Origin: G051903925 sp051903925
GTDB taxonomy: Bacteria; Pseudomonadota; Alphaproteobacteria; Zavarziniales; Zavarziniaceae
DNA: 64,000 nucleotides
Direction: 5' to 3'
Assembly (NCBI RefSeq): GCF_051903925.1
Contig: NZ_CP173678.1
Coordinates: 4,526,001-4,590,000, forward strand
Shown: piece after piece, positions 1 through 8,292 of the stretch
Layout: the number at the start of each line of letters is the position of its first letter
Position numbering within the stretch: position 1 is the first letter of the stretch
Position numbers and translations under genes: made by a program
The notes under the pieces: model-generated
Seen by the model: the letters and a program-made list of their open reading frames with translations, nothing else
Databases searched by the model: none
Told to the model about the DNA's origin: nothing

Positions 1-958
1 TGGAGCCGATCGCCGGAACCTGAGCGGGCGGCATGCGGCCCTGAATGCGGCCGGGTGCTCCCGATGGCAGATCCCCGTCGCGCAGCCAGGCCAGGGCAAG
101 CGGCCACAGCGTCGCCTGGAACCGGGTGTGGAAAAAGGCGAAATGGCCAATCTGGGGCACCCCCAGGTCGGCCGGCGCCACACGCAGGTGCGTCCGCTCT
201 GCACCATCGAAGTAGGCCAGCAGGCGCTCGATCGCGGCCACGGTGCCATAGGGATCGTCATCCAGGCCGATCGCCAGGATCGGCGCCCGCACCGTCGAGA
301 ATGTGGCGCGCAGGCGGTCCCCGCGTTGGACCGTGTCCTCGAAGCGGGGCCGCATGCGGGCCCAATCCAGGGCGACGCCTGCCGGCGTGTCCTCCATCCA
401 GCCCAGGCGCTTGGCCGGCATGTAGCCGAAGATGCGCACCAGAAGCGGCATCGCGATGTGCCACTTCGCGACCATGCCGCGCCTTTGACCGGGGGCATAG
501 TCGCGCCAGTGGGCGAACTGGGCGCCTACGGTCACGATGCGCCGCGCCAGGCGGGTGGACGGTGCGCAACCGACCTGGAAGCCGCCGATGGAGTGGGCGA
601 CGATGTCCAACGGCTGGCCCGGGAACCGTTCCAGGACATGGCGCAGGGCCCCTTCCAGGTCCAGCTCGCCCCAGTCCGGCCAGTCAGCCTTGAAACCACG
701 CAAGGAGGCCGGTCGCGACTCGCCGATGCCGCGATAGTCGAATGTCAGGACGTCCCAGCCGGCCGCAAACAGCGCCTCGGCAAAGCGTGCATAATAGCGG
801 CAGCGCACCGACGTCGCCGCGGTGATGACGGCGACCGGGCGCTGCCCGCCACCTTCCTGGTGCCAGACGAAGCCGCCGAGCTCCAGCCCATCGGCGGCGG
901 GAAAGCGGATCGGCTGGGCCACCAGGGTCGCGGGGGTGCCGGGGGTCGTGCGGTCCAT
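1..958 (-). CDS. alpha/beta hydrolase (partial, runs off left edge)
   Basis: This is a serine alpha/beta hydrolase of the esterase/lipase type; the substrate is unknown. Reading the minus strand from the ATG at 958 gives an open frame to the window edge, about 319 residues without a stop. An early core reads DVLTFDYRGIGESR, followed by the nucleophile elbow AHSIGG (nucleophile Ser), and near the visible C-terminus there is a GHFAFF stretch that could carry the catalytic His. The acid residue probably lies in the LDDDPYGT loop. No convincing Shine-Dalgarno sequence was seen, but no other in-frame start lies just upstream. It is transcribed divergently from the DMT transporter across a 144-base gap. 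The family call is secure; the specific function is not. Confidence 0.8.
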   Translation of the reverse strand, partial: MDRTTPGTPATLVAQPIRFPAADGLELGGFVWHQEGGGQRPVAVITAATSVRCRYYARFAEALFAAGWDVLTFDYRGIGESRPASLRGFKADWPDWGELDLEGALRHVLERFPGQPLDIVAHSIGGFQVGCAPSTRLARRIVTVGAQFAHWRDYAPGQRRGMVAKWHIAMPLLVRIFGYMPAKRLGWMEDTPAGVALDWARMRPRFEDTVQRGDRLRATFSTVRAPILAIGLDDDPYGTVAAIERLLAYFDGAERTHLRVAPADLGVPQIGHFAFFHTRFQATLWPLALAWLRDGDLPSGAPGRIQGRMPPAQVPAIGS

Positions 959-1102
959 GGCGCCATGCTGCAATGCCGCGCCGCCGCCGTCGACCGAGCA
1001 TCCCTTATGGCCCCATGACGCCCGCTGATCGCGCATGCCACGCGCGGCGCGCAAAGCTGGCGGCTGGCCGAATCGCCGCCGCTTCGCCAGTGTGCTGCCC
1101 GG

Positions 1103-1963
1103 ATGACCCCAGCGCAGGAAGCAGACCGTCGCCGTTCCCTTCGGGGCATCGCCCTGATGACGGTCGCCATGCTGTCGATCCCGATCGTCGACGGCACCGC
1201 CAAGCATCTGGCGCAGAGCTATTCGCCGCTGTTCCTGTCCTGGGCGCGCTACGCCATCGCCTCCTGCGTGGTCGTGCCGTTGTCCGCCTGGCGCAATTGC
1301 GGCAGCCCCTTCCCCCGCGACAATCTGGGTGGCCACGTCGCGCGCACGGCGTTCCTGATCATCGCCATGGGGTTCTACTTCTCGGCCCTGCCGCTGATCC
1401 CCTGGACCACGGTCGCCAGCGCCTATTTCGTGGCGCCCGTCGTCGCCGTCCTGCTGGCCGTGCCCCTGCTGAAGGAGGCGCTGACCCCAGTCAAGGGCCT
1501 CAGCCTTGCCCTGGGCCTGGGGGGAGCGCTGGTCATCCTCCGCCCGGGTGGTCACTTCGATCCCGCGATCCTGCTGGCCTTCGCGGCCGGGATCTTCTTT
1601 GCCCTGTACATGATCTCGACCCGGATGGGGGCGCTGACCACCGATCCGGTGCAGATGCTGGCCTTCCAGTCGGTGTGCGGCGCGCTGCTGCTGACCCCGT
1701 TCGCCGTGCTGTACTGGCAGACGCCGACCTGGGCCGACGCGCCCGCGTTCCTGGCGCTGGGCACGATCTCGGCGATCAGCCACCAGTTGTCGATCGCGGC
1801 GTTCCGCTTCGCCCCCGCCTCGACCCTGGCGCCGCTCGTCTATCTGGAACTGCTGGGCGTTACCGTCTTTGGCCTGGTCGTATTCGGGGAAGTGCCGGAC
1901 CTGGCGACGGTGGTCGGCGCCGCGCTGATCGTCGGCGCCGGCCTGATCCTGCTCCGTCGCTGA
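1103..1963 (+). CDS. DMT-superfamily transporter, EamA type
   Basis: A 286-residue inner-membrane protein with the two-fold EamA architecture, about ten hydrophobic helices, typical of drug/metabolite exporters. Recognisable pieces are the first helix region (MTVAMLSIPIVDGTAKHLAQ), the LLKEALTPVKGLSLALG segment ending the first repeat, and a second repeat finishing with the GLVVFGEVPDLATVVGAALI pattern common in EamA proteins. Length fits the family (280-310). Such proteins export small metabolites or amino acids; the substrate cannot be told from sequence. It stops 4 bases before the convergent isochorismatase gene. Confidence 0.85.
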   Translation: MTPAQEADRRRSLRGIALMTVAMLSIPIVDGTAKHLAQSYSPLFLSWARYAIASCVVVPLSAWRNCGSPFPRDNLGGHVARTAFLIIAMGFYFSALPLIPWTTVASAYFVAPVVAVLLAVPLLKEALTPVKGLSLALGLGGALVILRPGGHFDPAILLAFAAGIFFALYMISTRMGALTTDPVQMLAFQSVCGALLLTPFAVLYWQTPTWADAPAFLALGTISAISHQLSIAAFRFAPASTLAPLVYLELLGVTVFGLVVFGEVPDLATVVGAALIVGAGLILLRR

Positions 1964-1967
1964 CGCC

Positions 1968-2666
1968 TCAGGCGGCAGCCTTGGCGCCAAGGGCGGCGCA
2001 CAGCGCGTCGCTTGTCACCAGCGCGCCGAAGATGCCGCCCTCGGTCTCGATCGTATTCAGCGCCGCCTGGTGGTTGGCCTCGACCGTGGCGGCGCAGGCA
2101 TCGCGCACGACCAGGCACTCATAGCCGCGGTCGGTCGCGTCGCGCAGGGTCGAATGGACACAGACATCCGTCGTGACCCCGCACAGGACCAGGTGGCGGA
2201 TCTCCCGCACCTTCAGGATCCGCTCCAGGTCGGTGGCGTGGAACGCGGAATAGCCGGCCTTGTCGACCAGCACCTCACCCGGCTGCGGGGCCAACTCGGG
2301 GATGATGTCCCAGCCGGCCTCCCCCCGGATCAGCAGGCGGCCCAGCGGCCCCTGCCCGCCAATGCCGATCCCGGCGCGGCGCGAGCGCCAGGCCTTGGCC
2401 GATGGCAGGTCCGACAGGTCGGGGCGATGGCCCTCCCGCGTCTGGACGACGAGCGCGCCCCACTGGCTGAGCGCCTCACGCACGCGCACGATGCGCGGCA
2501 CGATGGTGCGGATGGGCGCCAGGTCATAGCCCATGGACGAGACGTAGCCCCCCTCGTCACAGAAGTCGCGCTGCATGTCGATGACCAGAAGGGCGGTCGA
2601 GCGCGGGGCCAGGCGCCCGTCATGGGGCCAGTCATAGGGCTCGGCCGCGATATGGAACGGGGTCAC
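1968..2666 (-). CDS. isochorismatase-family cysteine amidohydrolase
   Basis: A 232-residue cysteine hydrolase of the isochorismatase fold, which hydrolyses amide or ureide C-N bonds. The catalytic triad is visible as Asp30 (in VIDMQRDF), Lys136 (in LVDKAGYSAF) and Cys169 (in GVTTDVCVHSTLRDA). The D-K-C spacing of 106 and 33 residues resembles biuret or ureido-type hydrolases more than true isochorismatases. The GTG at 2666 is chosen because an AGGAGG sits 8 bases upstream; a longer frame from 2774 would overlap the LysR gene. It is last in the nitrile hydratase operon, 28 bases after lysR, where a classical operon would carry an amidase. It may therefore process the amide or urea-like product. 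Confidence 0.85.
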   Translation of the reverse strand: MTPFHIAAEPYDWPHDGRLAPRSTALLVIDMQRDFCDEGGYVSSMGYDLAPIRTIVPRIVRVREALSQWGALVVQTREGHRPDLSDLPSAKAWRSRRAGIGIGGQGPLGRLLIRGEAGWDIIPELAPQPGEVLVDKAGYSAFHATDLERILKVREIRHLVLCGVTTDVCVHSTLRDATDRGYECLVVRDACAATVEANHQAALNTIETEGGIFGALVTSDALCAALGAKAAA

Positions 2667-2694
2667 GCGACGGTCCTCCTGCCCTGTACACTGC

Positions 2695-3696
2695 TCATGC
2701 GGGCCACCCTGGGACAGCGAGGGCCGGGGTTCCAGGCAGGAGCTTCGATCCCGGCATCGACGGGTGCGATGCAAGGGGGCCCTGCTGGATGCCGTGGTCC
2801 AGGGCCTTCAGGAACTGCCGGATGACGGGGGTTGCACTGCTGCCCCGCTTGCGCACCAGGGTGATCTCGGACATGCGGTTGAACTCGTCCGGCAGCACGG
2901 CCCGCATCGCGTCCTGCTCGATCCAGCGCCTAGCATAGTGTTCGGGCAGGAAACCGATATGGCTGCCGGCCAGGACCAGGAAGGCCGCCGCCTCCAGGTT
3001 GGTGACGGTCGCGCGGATCGTCTCCTCGCGGTCGCTGACCAGGAAGAAGTCCTGGTGGTTCAGGAACGAGCGGACGACCTTCGTGGCGCTGGCGGCGCCG
3101 GCGCGGATCTCCGCCTCACCCCGCACCGCGAACAGGGGATGGCTGCGGCCACAGACCAGGATATCCCGCTCGACATAGAGCGGCTGGTAGCGCAGCGCCG
3201 GCAGCTGGCGCTCGGCAATGGTGATGCCGACATCAATGCGCCCCACCGCCACGGCGCGCTCGATCTCCGCCGGGGAAAGCACGTCGATCGAGATGCGCGG
3301 CCCGCGGGAGGGCGCATGTCCGGGCCGTGGCGCCAGGCTCGCCAGGGCGCGGGTGACCGGGCAGTGCGGATCGCTGATCAGGTTGTCGATCAGGGCCAGG
3401 CGCAGATGCCCGGCCAGGATCCCCTTCAGCGCCTGGGCCCCCTCCTCGAACTCCGACAGGGCATCGACCAGGCGCAGCGCATGGTCGTGCAGTTCGACCC
3501 CCCGTTCGGTCAGGGAGAAGCCGGCCCTGCCCCGTTCGCACAGGCGATAGCCCAGGCGCCGCTCCAGTTCTGCAATGTGCGTGCTGATGGTCGACTGGCC
3601 CAGGCCCAGCACGCCTTCGGCCGCAGAAAAGCCGCCGCACTCGACCACCGCCAGGAAGATGCGGATGTGGCGCAGGTCGATGGCGGACAATTGCAT
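2695..3696 (-). CDS. LysR-family transcriptional regulator
   Basis: A 333-residue LysR regulator. The N-terminal winged helix-turn-helix is clear (DLRHIRIFLAVVECGGFSAA, then LGQSTISTHIAELERRLG), followed by a linker helix and a periplasmic-binding-protein-like effector domain from about residue 95. It lies inside the operon, 12 bases after the nitrile hydratase accessory gene and 28 bases before the isochorismatase, so it is probably co-transcribed with its targets. Its likely effector is the imported nitrile or a product, and its operator may be the nested inverted repeat at 8232-8269. Both are inference. LysR genes are more often divergent from their targets, so the embedded position is slightly unusual. 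Confidence 0.92.
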   Translation of the reverse strand: MQLSAIDLRHIRIFLAVVECGGFSAAEGVLGLGQSTISTHIAELERRLGYRLCERGRAGFSLTERGVELHDHALRLVDALSEFEEGAQALKGILAGHLRLALIDNLISDPHCPVTRALASLAPRPGHAPSRGPRISIDVLSPAEIERAVAVGRIDVGITIAERQLPALRYQPLYVERDILVCGRSHPLFAVRGEAEIRAGAASATKVVRSFLNHQDFFLVSDREETIRATVTNLEAAAFLVLAGSHIGFLPEHYARRWIEQDAMRAVLPDEFNRMSEITLVRKRGSSATPVIRQFLKALDHGIQQGPLASHPSMPGSKLLPGTPALAVPGWPA

Positions 3697-3708
3697 CGGC
3701 GGCCTGCC

Positions 3709-4101
3709 TCAGCCAACCGCCAGGGGACCGACGCGCAGCGAGCCGTCGGGATTGCGCGCCACATGATGCTGGTGCTGGCGACGCGCCTCGGCCTCGGCCG
3801 CCAGATGTGCCTCCAGGGCCTGGAGCCGATCCTCAGGCAGCAGGTCGCGGGCGCGCAACAGCGCCGCCAGGGCCCCGATCCAGCGCGTGTAGTAGGTCGT
3901 CTCGTCGGCGATGCAGCCCGCCTTCTCATAGGCCCCGATGTCGTCGATCAGCGCCTGCTGGAAGTCCTTGAGCGTGAACAGGCCGGCTTCCGCCAGGGCC
4001 AGGGTCAGGCCGAAGGCCCGCGCCGCCCAGGGTTCGGCAAAGGCGACACCGTCCAGGGCCTCGGGCCGGTCGAGGGCGGCGGCGACCGCCTCCAGGCTCA
4101 T
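3709..4101 (-). CDS. nitrile hydratase accessory/activator protein
   Basis: A 130-residue protein of the nitrile hydratase accessory family (P14K/NhlE-like), related to the N-terminal part of the beta subunit. It helps load cobalt and oxidise the active-site cysteines of the alpha subunit. The family signature runs FAEPWAARAFGLTLALAEAG, then LFTLKDFQQALI, then a Y-x-x-W segment (TTYYTRWIGAL). The ATG at 4101 overlaps the alpha-subunit stop (ATGA, 4098-4101), indicating translational coupling; longer upstream frames are shadow of nthA. Gene order beta-alpha-activator matches cobalt-type nitrile hydratase operons. Confidence 0.88.
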   Translation of the reverse strand: MSLEAVAAALDRPEALDGVAFAEPWAARAFGLTLALAEAGLFTLKDFQQALIDDIGAYEKAGCIADETTYYTRWIGALAALLRARDLLPEDRLQALEAHLAAEAEARRQHQHHVARNPDGSLRVGPLAVG

Positions 4102-4787
4102 GGGACGGCAACCTTGGCGACGCCGATCATGGCATCGCGCGTGACGAGTGCTGCCAACGCCTCCTCGTCCAGCCCTTCGGTCCCTGGCGGTCGCTCGGGC
4201 AGGACCAGGTAGCGGATCTCGGACACGCTGTCCCAGACCTTGAGCGTCACCTGTGGGGGCAGGTCGAGGCCCATTTCGGACAGGACCTTGCGCGGCTCCC
4301 GCACCAGCCGCGAGCGATAGGCGCTCGACTTGTACCAGGCCGGCGGCAGGCCCAGGATCGGCCAGGGGTAGCAGGAGCAAAGGGTACAGACGACGACGTT
4401 GTGCGTGGTCGCGGTGTTCTCCACGACGTGCAGCAGCTCCGTCTCCGGTCCGCCGATCCCCAGCTCGGCGCAGGCCTTCAGGCCGTCGGCCAGCAAGCGC
4501 GCCTTGAAGTCGGCATCGGTCCAGGCGCGCGCGACGACGCGGGCCCCCGTGCGCGGGCCGACCCGCTCCTCATAGTGCTGGACGATCTCGTCCACCCGCT
4601 TGGAGTCGATGATGCCGAGTTCGTGGAGGAGGCTTTCCATCGCCTCGGTGCGGATCGCCTGCCAGGGCTTTTCGTCGGCATGGTCGTGGCCATCGTCGCC
4701 ATGACGATGACTCTCGCCATGATGGTAGTGGAAGCCGCCCTTGGCCCCGTCGTCGTCATGGTCGTGGTCGTGATCGTGCGCGGACAT
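4098..4787 (-). CDS. nthA: nitrile hydratase alpha subunit, cobalt type
   Basis: The catalytic metal-binding subunit of nitrile hydratase (nitrile plus water gives amide), 229 residues. The metal claw is V-C-T-L-C-S-C with Cys134, Cys137, Ser138 and Cys139; Thr at the second position is the cobalt-type signature (iron enzymes have Ser). In the family the last two cysteines become sulfinic and sulfenic acids. The N-terminus is unusual: residues 4-36 hold more than ten His plus many Asp residues, like a metal-storage tail. The ATG at 4787 follows the beta subunit by 5 bases. Thiocyanate hydrolase gamma subunits share the claw, but the full-length single beta subunit next door favours nitrile hydratase. 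Confidence 0.93.
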   Translation of the reverse strand: MSAHDHDHDHDDDGAKGGFHYHHGESHRHGDDGHDHADEKPWQAIRTEAMESLLHELGIIDSKRVDEIVQHYEERVGPRTGARVVARAWTDADFKARLLADGLKACAELGIGGPETELLHVVENTATTHNVVVCTLCSCYPWPILGLPPAWYKSSAYRSRLVREPRKVLSEMGLDLPPQVTLKVWDSVSEIRYLVLPERPPGTEGLDEEALAALVTRDAMIGVAKVAVP

Positions 4788-4792
4788 GGCGC

Positions 4793-5476
4793 CTACTCCA
4801 CCCGTTCCAGATAGGCTTCCGACAGGTCGACATTGATCTCGACCCCCGGCTCCGCCGCCTCGCCCCACAATTCCTGCGCCGTGAAGCAGACGTTGTAGAC
4901 GGGCTGCAGGTTCTCGCCCGCATTGTGGGCGCGGGTGTCGGGAAACACCCAGGCTTGGTCGTTCACCTTGACCACCCGGCCGACATGACCGCGGACATAG
5001 GCGCACAATCGCGTGTGGCCGGGCGGGTGCAGGTTGCGCACGCGCACCACCTCGCCCTCGGCGAACAACGGAGCGACCTCAACCTCGTGCCGCCAGGCGC
5101 CCCAGCGGATCTTCTGTTCCTCCGGCAGCGGCCAGTTGCGCGCGGCAGGATCGGCGGGCGTCGGGCGTTGCGCGTCGCGGGCGCGCTCGGCGATGCGGCG
5201 CTCAACCTCGTGCCGGTGGACGATCCCCTTGCGCGCCAGGATGCTCTCCATGGCGAACAGCCAGCGCCCGTAGTACGTATCGCGCAGGTAGGACGCCGGG
5301 TGCATCAGCTCGATCTCGTGCCGGTGCTCGTCCAGGTTATAGATGCCGGTCGTGTCCAGCACCTGGGTGATGCAGAACACCCGGGCCTCCCACCGCGAAT
5401 GGAAGACGGGCTCGTTCTCTTCCCTGGGCACCGGCCCCAGCCAGTGCATGCCGCCCATGTCGTGGATGCCGTTCAT
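4793..5476 (-). CDS. nthB: nitrile hydratase beta subunit
   Basis: The partner subunit of nitrile hydratase, 227 residues, a normal family length. It starts with the hallmark MNGIHDMGGMHWLGP, has the helical N-terminal half (YNLDEHRHEIELMHPASYL), and ends with the small barrel domain containing GEVVRVRNLHPPGHTR and HVGRVVKV. Beta supplies part of the substrate channel and arginines that contact the modified cysteines of alpha. It is first of the three nitrile hydratase genes and lies 25 bases after the ABC-transporter ATPase gene, so uptake and hydrolysis are probably co-transcribed. Confidence 0.93.
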   Translation of the reverse strand: MNGIHDMGGMHWLGPVPREENEPVFHSRWEARVFCITQVLDTTGIYNLDEHRHEIELMHPASYLRDTYYGRWLFAMESILARKGIVHRHEVERRIAERARDAQRPTPADPAARNWPLPEEQKIRWGAWRHEVEVAPLFAEGEVVRVRNLHPPGHTRLCAYVRGHVGRVVKVNDQAWVFPDTRAHNAGENLQPVYNVCFTAQELWGEAAEPGVEINVDLSEAYLERVE

Positions 5477-5501
5477 CGCCGCATCTCCCTCACCAGGCCC
5501 A

Positions 5502-6281
5502 TCATTCGATCAGCGCCTCGATCCGCCGCTGCAGATCCAGGAAGGCTGGATCATAGCGGTCGTCCAGTGCGGGCGCCGTGGTGTCCGCGTCCAGCAGGAC
5601 ACGGCTGGGCCGGCCGCCCAGGACGATCACGCGGTGACCCACGCTGATCGCCTCCTCCACGTTGTGGGTAACCATCACCATGGTCTTGCCCGTCGCCTGC
5701 CAGACGTCGCGCAGCAGCGCCTGCATCCGCCGGCGCAAGGTGACGTCCAGGGCGCTGAACGGTTCGTCCAGGAGCAGGACGCGCGGGTCGATCACGATGG
5801 CCCGGGCGATGGCCGCGCGCTGTCGCATCCCGCCCGAGAGCTGATGGGGGTAGCGCCCCTGCGCCTCGCTCAGGCCGACAATGCCCAGGATCGCGTCCAG
5901 GCGGCGCTGCTTCTCGGCCGGCGTCCAGTCGCGACGATAGCGCAGGCCAAAGGCCACGTTGCGGCGCACGTTGAGCCAGGGGAACAGGTTGTTCTCCTGG
6001 AAGATCATCACGATCTCGGGCGTCGGCCCGCCCAGGAAGCGGCCGTTGTAGAGTATGCCGCCCGTATTCTCGCCGATGACGAAGCCGCCCAGGGCCTTCA
6101 GCAGCGTGGTCTTGCCGCAGCCCGACGGACCCAGGATGCAGGTGATCTGGCCGGCGCCGATCGCCAGGTTCAGGTCGGCCAGCGGGCGCACCACCTCTCC
6201 CCGCGCGCCCTTGAACGCGACGGTCAGGTGATCGGCCTTGAAGATCGCCTGGCCGGGTGCCACGGCCGCCGCAGCACTCAT
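5502..6281 (-). CDS. ABC transporter ATP-binding protein (SsuB/TauB type)
   Basis: The nucleotide-binding subunit of a nitrate/sulfonate/taurine-class importer, 259 residues. Walker A is GPSGCGKTT (51-59), the Q-loop lies in IFQENNLFPW, the signature is LSGGM (148-152) and Walker B is VLLLDEP (168-174), followed by the H-loop VTHNVEEA. The ATG at 6281 overlaps the permease stop by ATGA, so the longer frame to 6995 is out. The operon links it to nitrile hydratase, suggesting import of a nitrile or another small nitrogen compound rather than a sulfonate. No desulfonation enzyme is nearby. Confidence 0.92.
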   Translation of the reverse strand: MSAAAAVAPGQAIFKADHLTVAFKGARGEVVRPLADLNLAIGAGQITCILGPSGCGKTTLLKALGGFVIGENTGGILYNGRFLGGPTPEIVMIFQENNLFPWLNVRRNVAFGLRYRRDWTPAEKQRRLDAILGIVGLSEAQGRYPHQLSGGMRQRAAIARAIVIDPRVLLLDEPFSALDVTLRRRMQALLRDVWQATGKTMVMVTHNVEEAISVGHRVIVLGGRPSRVLLDADTTAPALDDRYDPAFLDLQRRIEALIE

Positions 6282-7066
6282 ACCCGCCACCACAGGACGC
6301 GGTCGCCGATCAGGGCCAGGATGCGGTCGACCACGAACCCGGCCAGCCCGATGATGACCATGCCGAACATGATCAGCTCGTTGTTGAACAGGTTGCGGCC
6401 CATCATGATGATGGCGCCCAGGCCGTCGCGCAGGCCCACCATCTCGGCCACCAGCACCGCCATCCAGGCGGCGATGAAGTTCGTGCGCAGCAGGGTGAAC
6501 ACGCCCGGCAGGATGGCCGGCAGGACAACCCTGACCCAGCGCTCGAACGGCCCCGCGCCCAGGTTGGCGGCCAGCGTGTGGAATTCCGGCGGGATGCGCC
6601 GGATCTCCGCCATCGTCGCGATGGTCAGGATGAAATAGACCCCCATGAAGACGATGAAGATCGCCGTCACGTTGGAAATGCCAAAGACGACGATGGCCGT
6701 GGGGATCCAGGCGATCGGCGCGATCGGCGCCAGCAGGTGCAGGACCGGGTTGAAGCACCAGGTGGCGAAGCGCGACAGGTCCAGCAATGCGCCGGTCAGC
6801 ACCGCGCAGACGAAGGCGATCCCCATGCCCAGGAAGACGCGCAGGAAGGTCGAGGCGACGCTCTCCCACACCGTCACCGCCTGGGAGCCGAGGCCGACGC
6901 GAAAGCCGCTGTCGGCGACGGCAGCCAGGAACCGGCTGGGCGGCGGCAGGACGCTGGTCAGGGCAAAACCCCCGGCCGCCCCCATCGCCTCCCACAGGCC
7001 GACCAGCAGGGCCACGAACAGCGCGCCCACGATGGCCGGCCGCAGACGCTCGCGCGTCGCCTCCAT
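6278..7066 (-). CDS. ABC transporter permease (SsuC/TauC type)
   Basis: A 262-residue inner-membrane permease with six predicted helices. The coupling motif near residue 170 reads EFHTLAANLGAGPFERW, matching the EAA loop of binding-protein-dependent importers. The first helix is close to the N-terminus (IVGALFVALLVGLWEAMG). It overlaps the ATPase gene by 4 bases and follows the solute-binding protein gene by 27. It acts as a homodimer with two ATPase subunits. The substrate is inferred only from the nitrile hydratase context. Confidence 0.92.
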   Translation of the reverse strand: MEATRERLRPAIVGALFVALLVGLWEAMGAAGGFALTSVLPPPSRFLAAVADSGFRVGLGSQAVTVWESVASTFLRVFLGMGIAFVCAVLTGALLDLSRFATWCFNPVLHLLAPIAPIAWIPTAIVVFGISNVTAIFIVFMGVYFILTIATMAEIRRIPPEFHTLAANLGAGPFERWVRVVLPAILPGVFTLLRTNFIAAWMAVLVAEMVGLRDGLGAIIMMGRNLFNNELIMFGMVIIGLAGFVVDRILALIGDRVLWWRV

Positions 7067-7093
7067 GATGCGATCCCGTCCGCCTGCCCGGTT

Positions 7094-8107
7094 CTACTTC
7101 TCCAGCGCAGTGATCGTCGTCAGGTCGAAGATGTCGGCGGCCTTGGCATCGCCCTTGATGTAGCCCAGGGCTGACAGGTCGCTGACCACGCTCTGGATCG
7201 CCTCAAGATCCGGCGTGAAGCTGATCGGCGCAGGGGCCGACTTGAACGAGGCCAGCAGCACCTCGGGCGGCACGCGGAAATAGGTGCCCTTGGTCAGCAG
7301 CTCGACCGCCTTGTCCGGCGTCTCGTTGATGATCTTGGCGGCGCAGATCAGGCCTTCCAGATAGGCCTTCACCACCTCCGGCCGCTCGGCCAGCGTCTTG
7401 TCCAGCACGCTGACGACCGTGTTCGGCGTGGTGGGCGACCAGGTGGAGGCATTCGTCGTCAGCACGGTCGCCCCGCGCGACACCACCATCTCGGACGTAT
7501 AGGGCTTGATATGGCTCAGGATCTCGACCTGGCCCGCGCGGAACGCCTCGACCATCGCCAGCAGGTCGTTGAAGTAGACGAACTCGGTCTGGGCCGGGTC
7601 GATGCCCAGCTTGGCGAATTCGCGGGTCAGGATCAGCTCCAGCGTGTCGCCCTGAAGCGTCGCGATCTTCAGCTTGGGCTTGCCCGCCGCGATATAGGCC
7701 TTGATGTCGGCCATCGTGGTCAGGCCCGTCTCCTTCTGGGCGACGACCTCCATCACGCCCCAGCCGCCGGCGGCCGAGATCACCTTGATCGGAACGCCGC
7801 TATTGGCGGCGAAGAAGGGCAGCGTGAACGGGTTGGTGGAGAAGTCGATGGCACCGCCGGCCAGCGCCGCATTGTTGTCGCCCGGATTGGCGAAGAACAC
7901 CGTCTCCACATCCAGGTTGTACTGTGCGAAGCAGCCGCTTTCCTTGGCCACGAACAGCGGCGCCATGTCGAGCGCCACCAGGTGACCGGCCTTGACCTTG
8001 ATGGGCTCGGCCTGGGCCGTGGCCGCCGGTCCGCCCTGCACGGCCATGACCAGGGCCAGCGCGCTCAAGCCCCTGCGCATCGCGCCCGCCAAACGACCTG
8101 CCTTCAT
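7094..8107 (-). CDS. ABC transporter substrate-binding protein (NMT1/SsuA-like)
   Basis: A 337-residue periplasmic binding protein of the nitrate/sulfonate/taurine (NMT1) class. The ATG at 8107 is preferred because a GGAGGCAGGG run sits directly upstream; another frame start lies at 8140. Residues 1-32 form a signal peptide (basic MKAGRLAGAMRR, a hydrophobic ALALVMAV core, cleavage near AQA-EP). The mature part begins IKVKAGHLVALDMAPLFVAK, then has the glycine-rich PGDNNAALAGGAIDF ligand-site segment. It is the first gene of the nitrile hydratase operon, so the operon promoter should lie in 8108-8292, where there are nested inverted repeats. Confidence 0.9.
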   Translation of the reverse strand: MKAGRLAGAMRRGLSALALVMAVQGGPAATAQAEPIKVKAGHLVALDMAPLFVAKESGCFAQYNLDVETVFFANPGDNNAALAGGAIDFSTNPFTLPFFAANSGVPIKVISAAGGWGVMEVVAQKETGLTTMADIKAYIAAGKPKLKIATLQGDTLELILTREFAKLGIDPAQTEFVYFNDLLAMVEAFRAGQVEILSHIKPYTSEMVVSRGATVLTTNASTWSPTTPNTVVSVLDKTLAERPEVVKAYLEGLICAAKIINETPDKAVELLTKGTYFRVPPEVLLASFKSAPAPISFTPDLEAIQSVVSDLSALGYIKGDAKAADIFDLTTITALEK

Positions 8108-8231
8108 CCCTGCCTCCATCGGCCGCCCGGCCGTTTGCATCGGAAGCCGCGGCGTTCACGACCGCCTCGTGAAGGTCAGGCGCAGCGCGGCTTTGGCAGG
8201 TATTTTCCGCAGTGCACCATGCGGAAACAGA

Positions 8232-8269
8232 GTGCATGTTCAATCAATACATTGATGAAGTCGATGCAC
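8232..8269. promoter_or_regulatory. nested inverted repeats upstream of the nitrile operon
   Basis: Two concentric inverted repeats lie 125-162 bases upstream of the first operon gene. The outer arms are GTGCAT (8232-8237) and ATGCAC (8264-8269); the inner arms are ATCAAT (8243-8248) and ATTGAT (8251-8256) around a 2-base centre. This AT-rich patch stands out from the high-GC surroundings. It could be a regulator site, for example for the operon's own LysR protein. The repeats are seen directly; the role is inference. Confidence 0.4.
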
Positions 8270-8292
8270 CGTCCGACGCCGCCCGGGAGGGT

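Noticed and set aside
4098..5476. Thiocyanate hydrolase
   Set aside because: It shares the cysteine claw, but thiocyanate hydrolase splits the beta part into two subunits; here beta is a single 227-residue protein.
5502..8107. Alkanesulfonate or taurine transport system (ssuABC/tauABC)
   Set aside because: The family match is real, but no desulfonating monooxygenase or dioxygenase is linked; the operon partner is nitrile hydratase.
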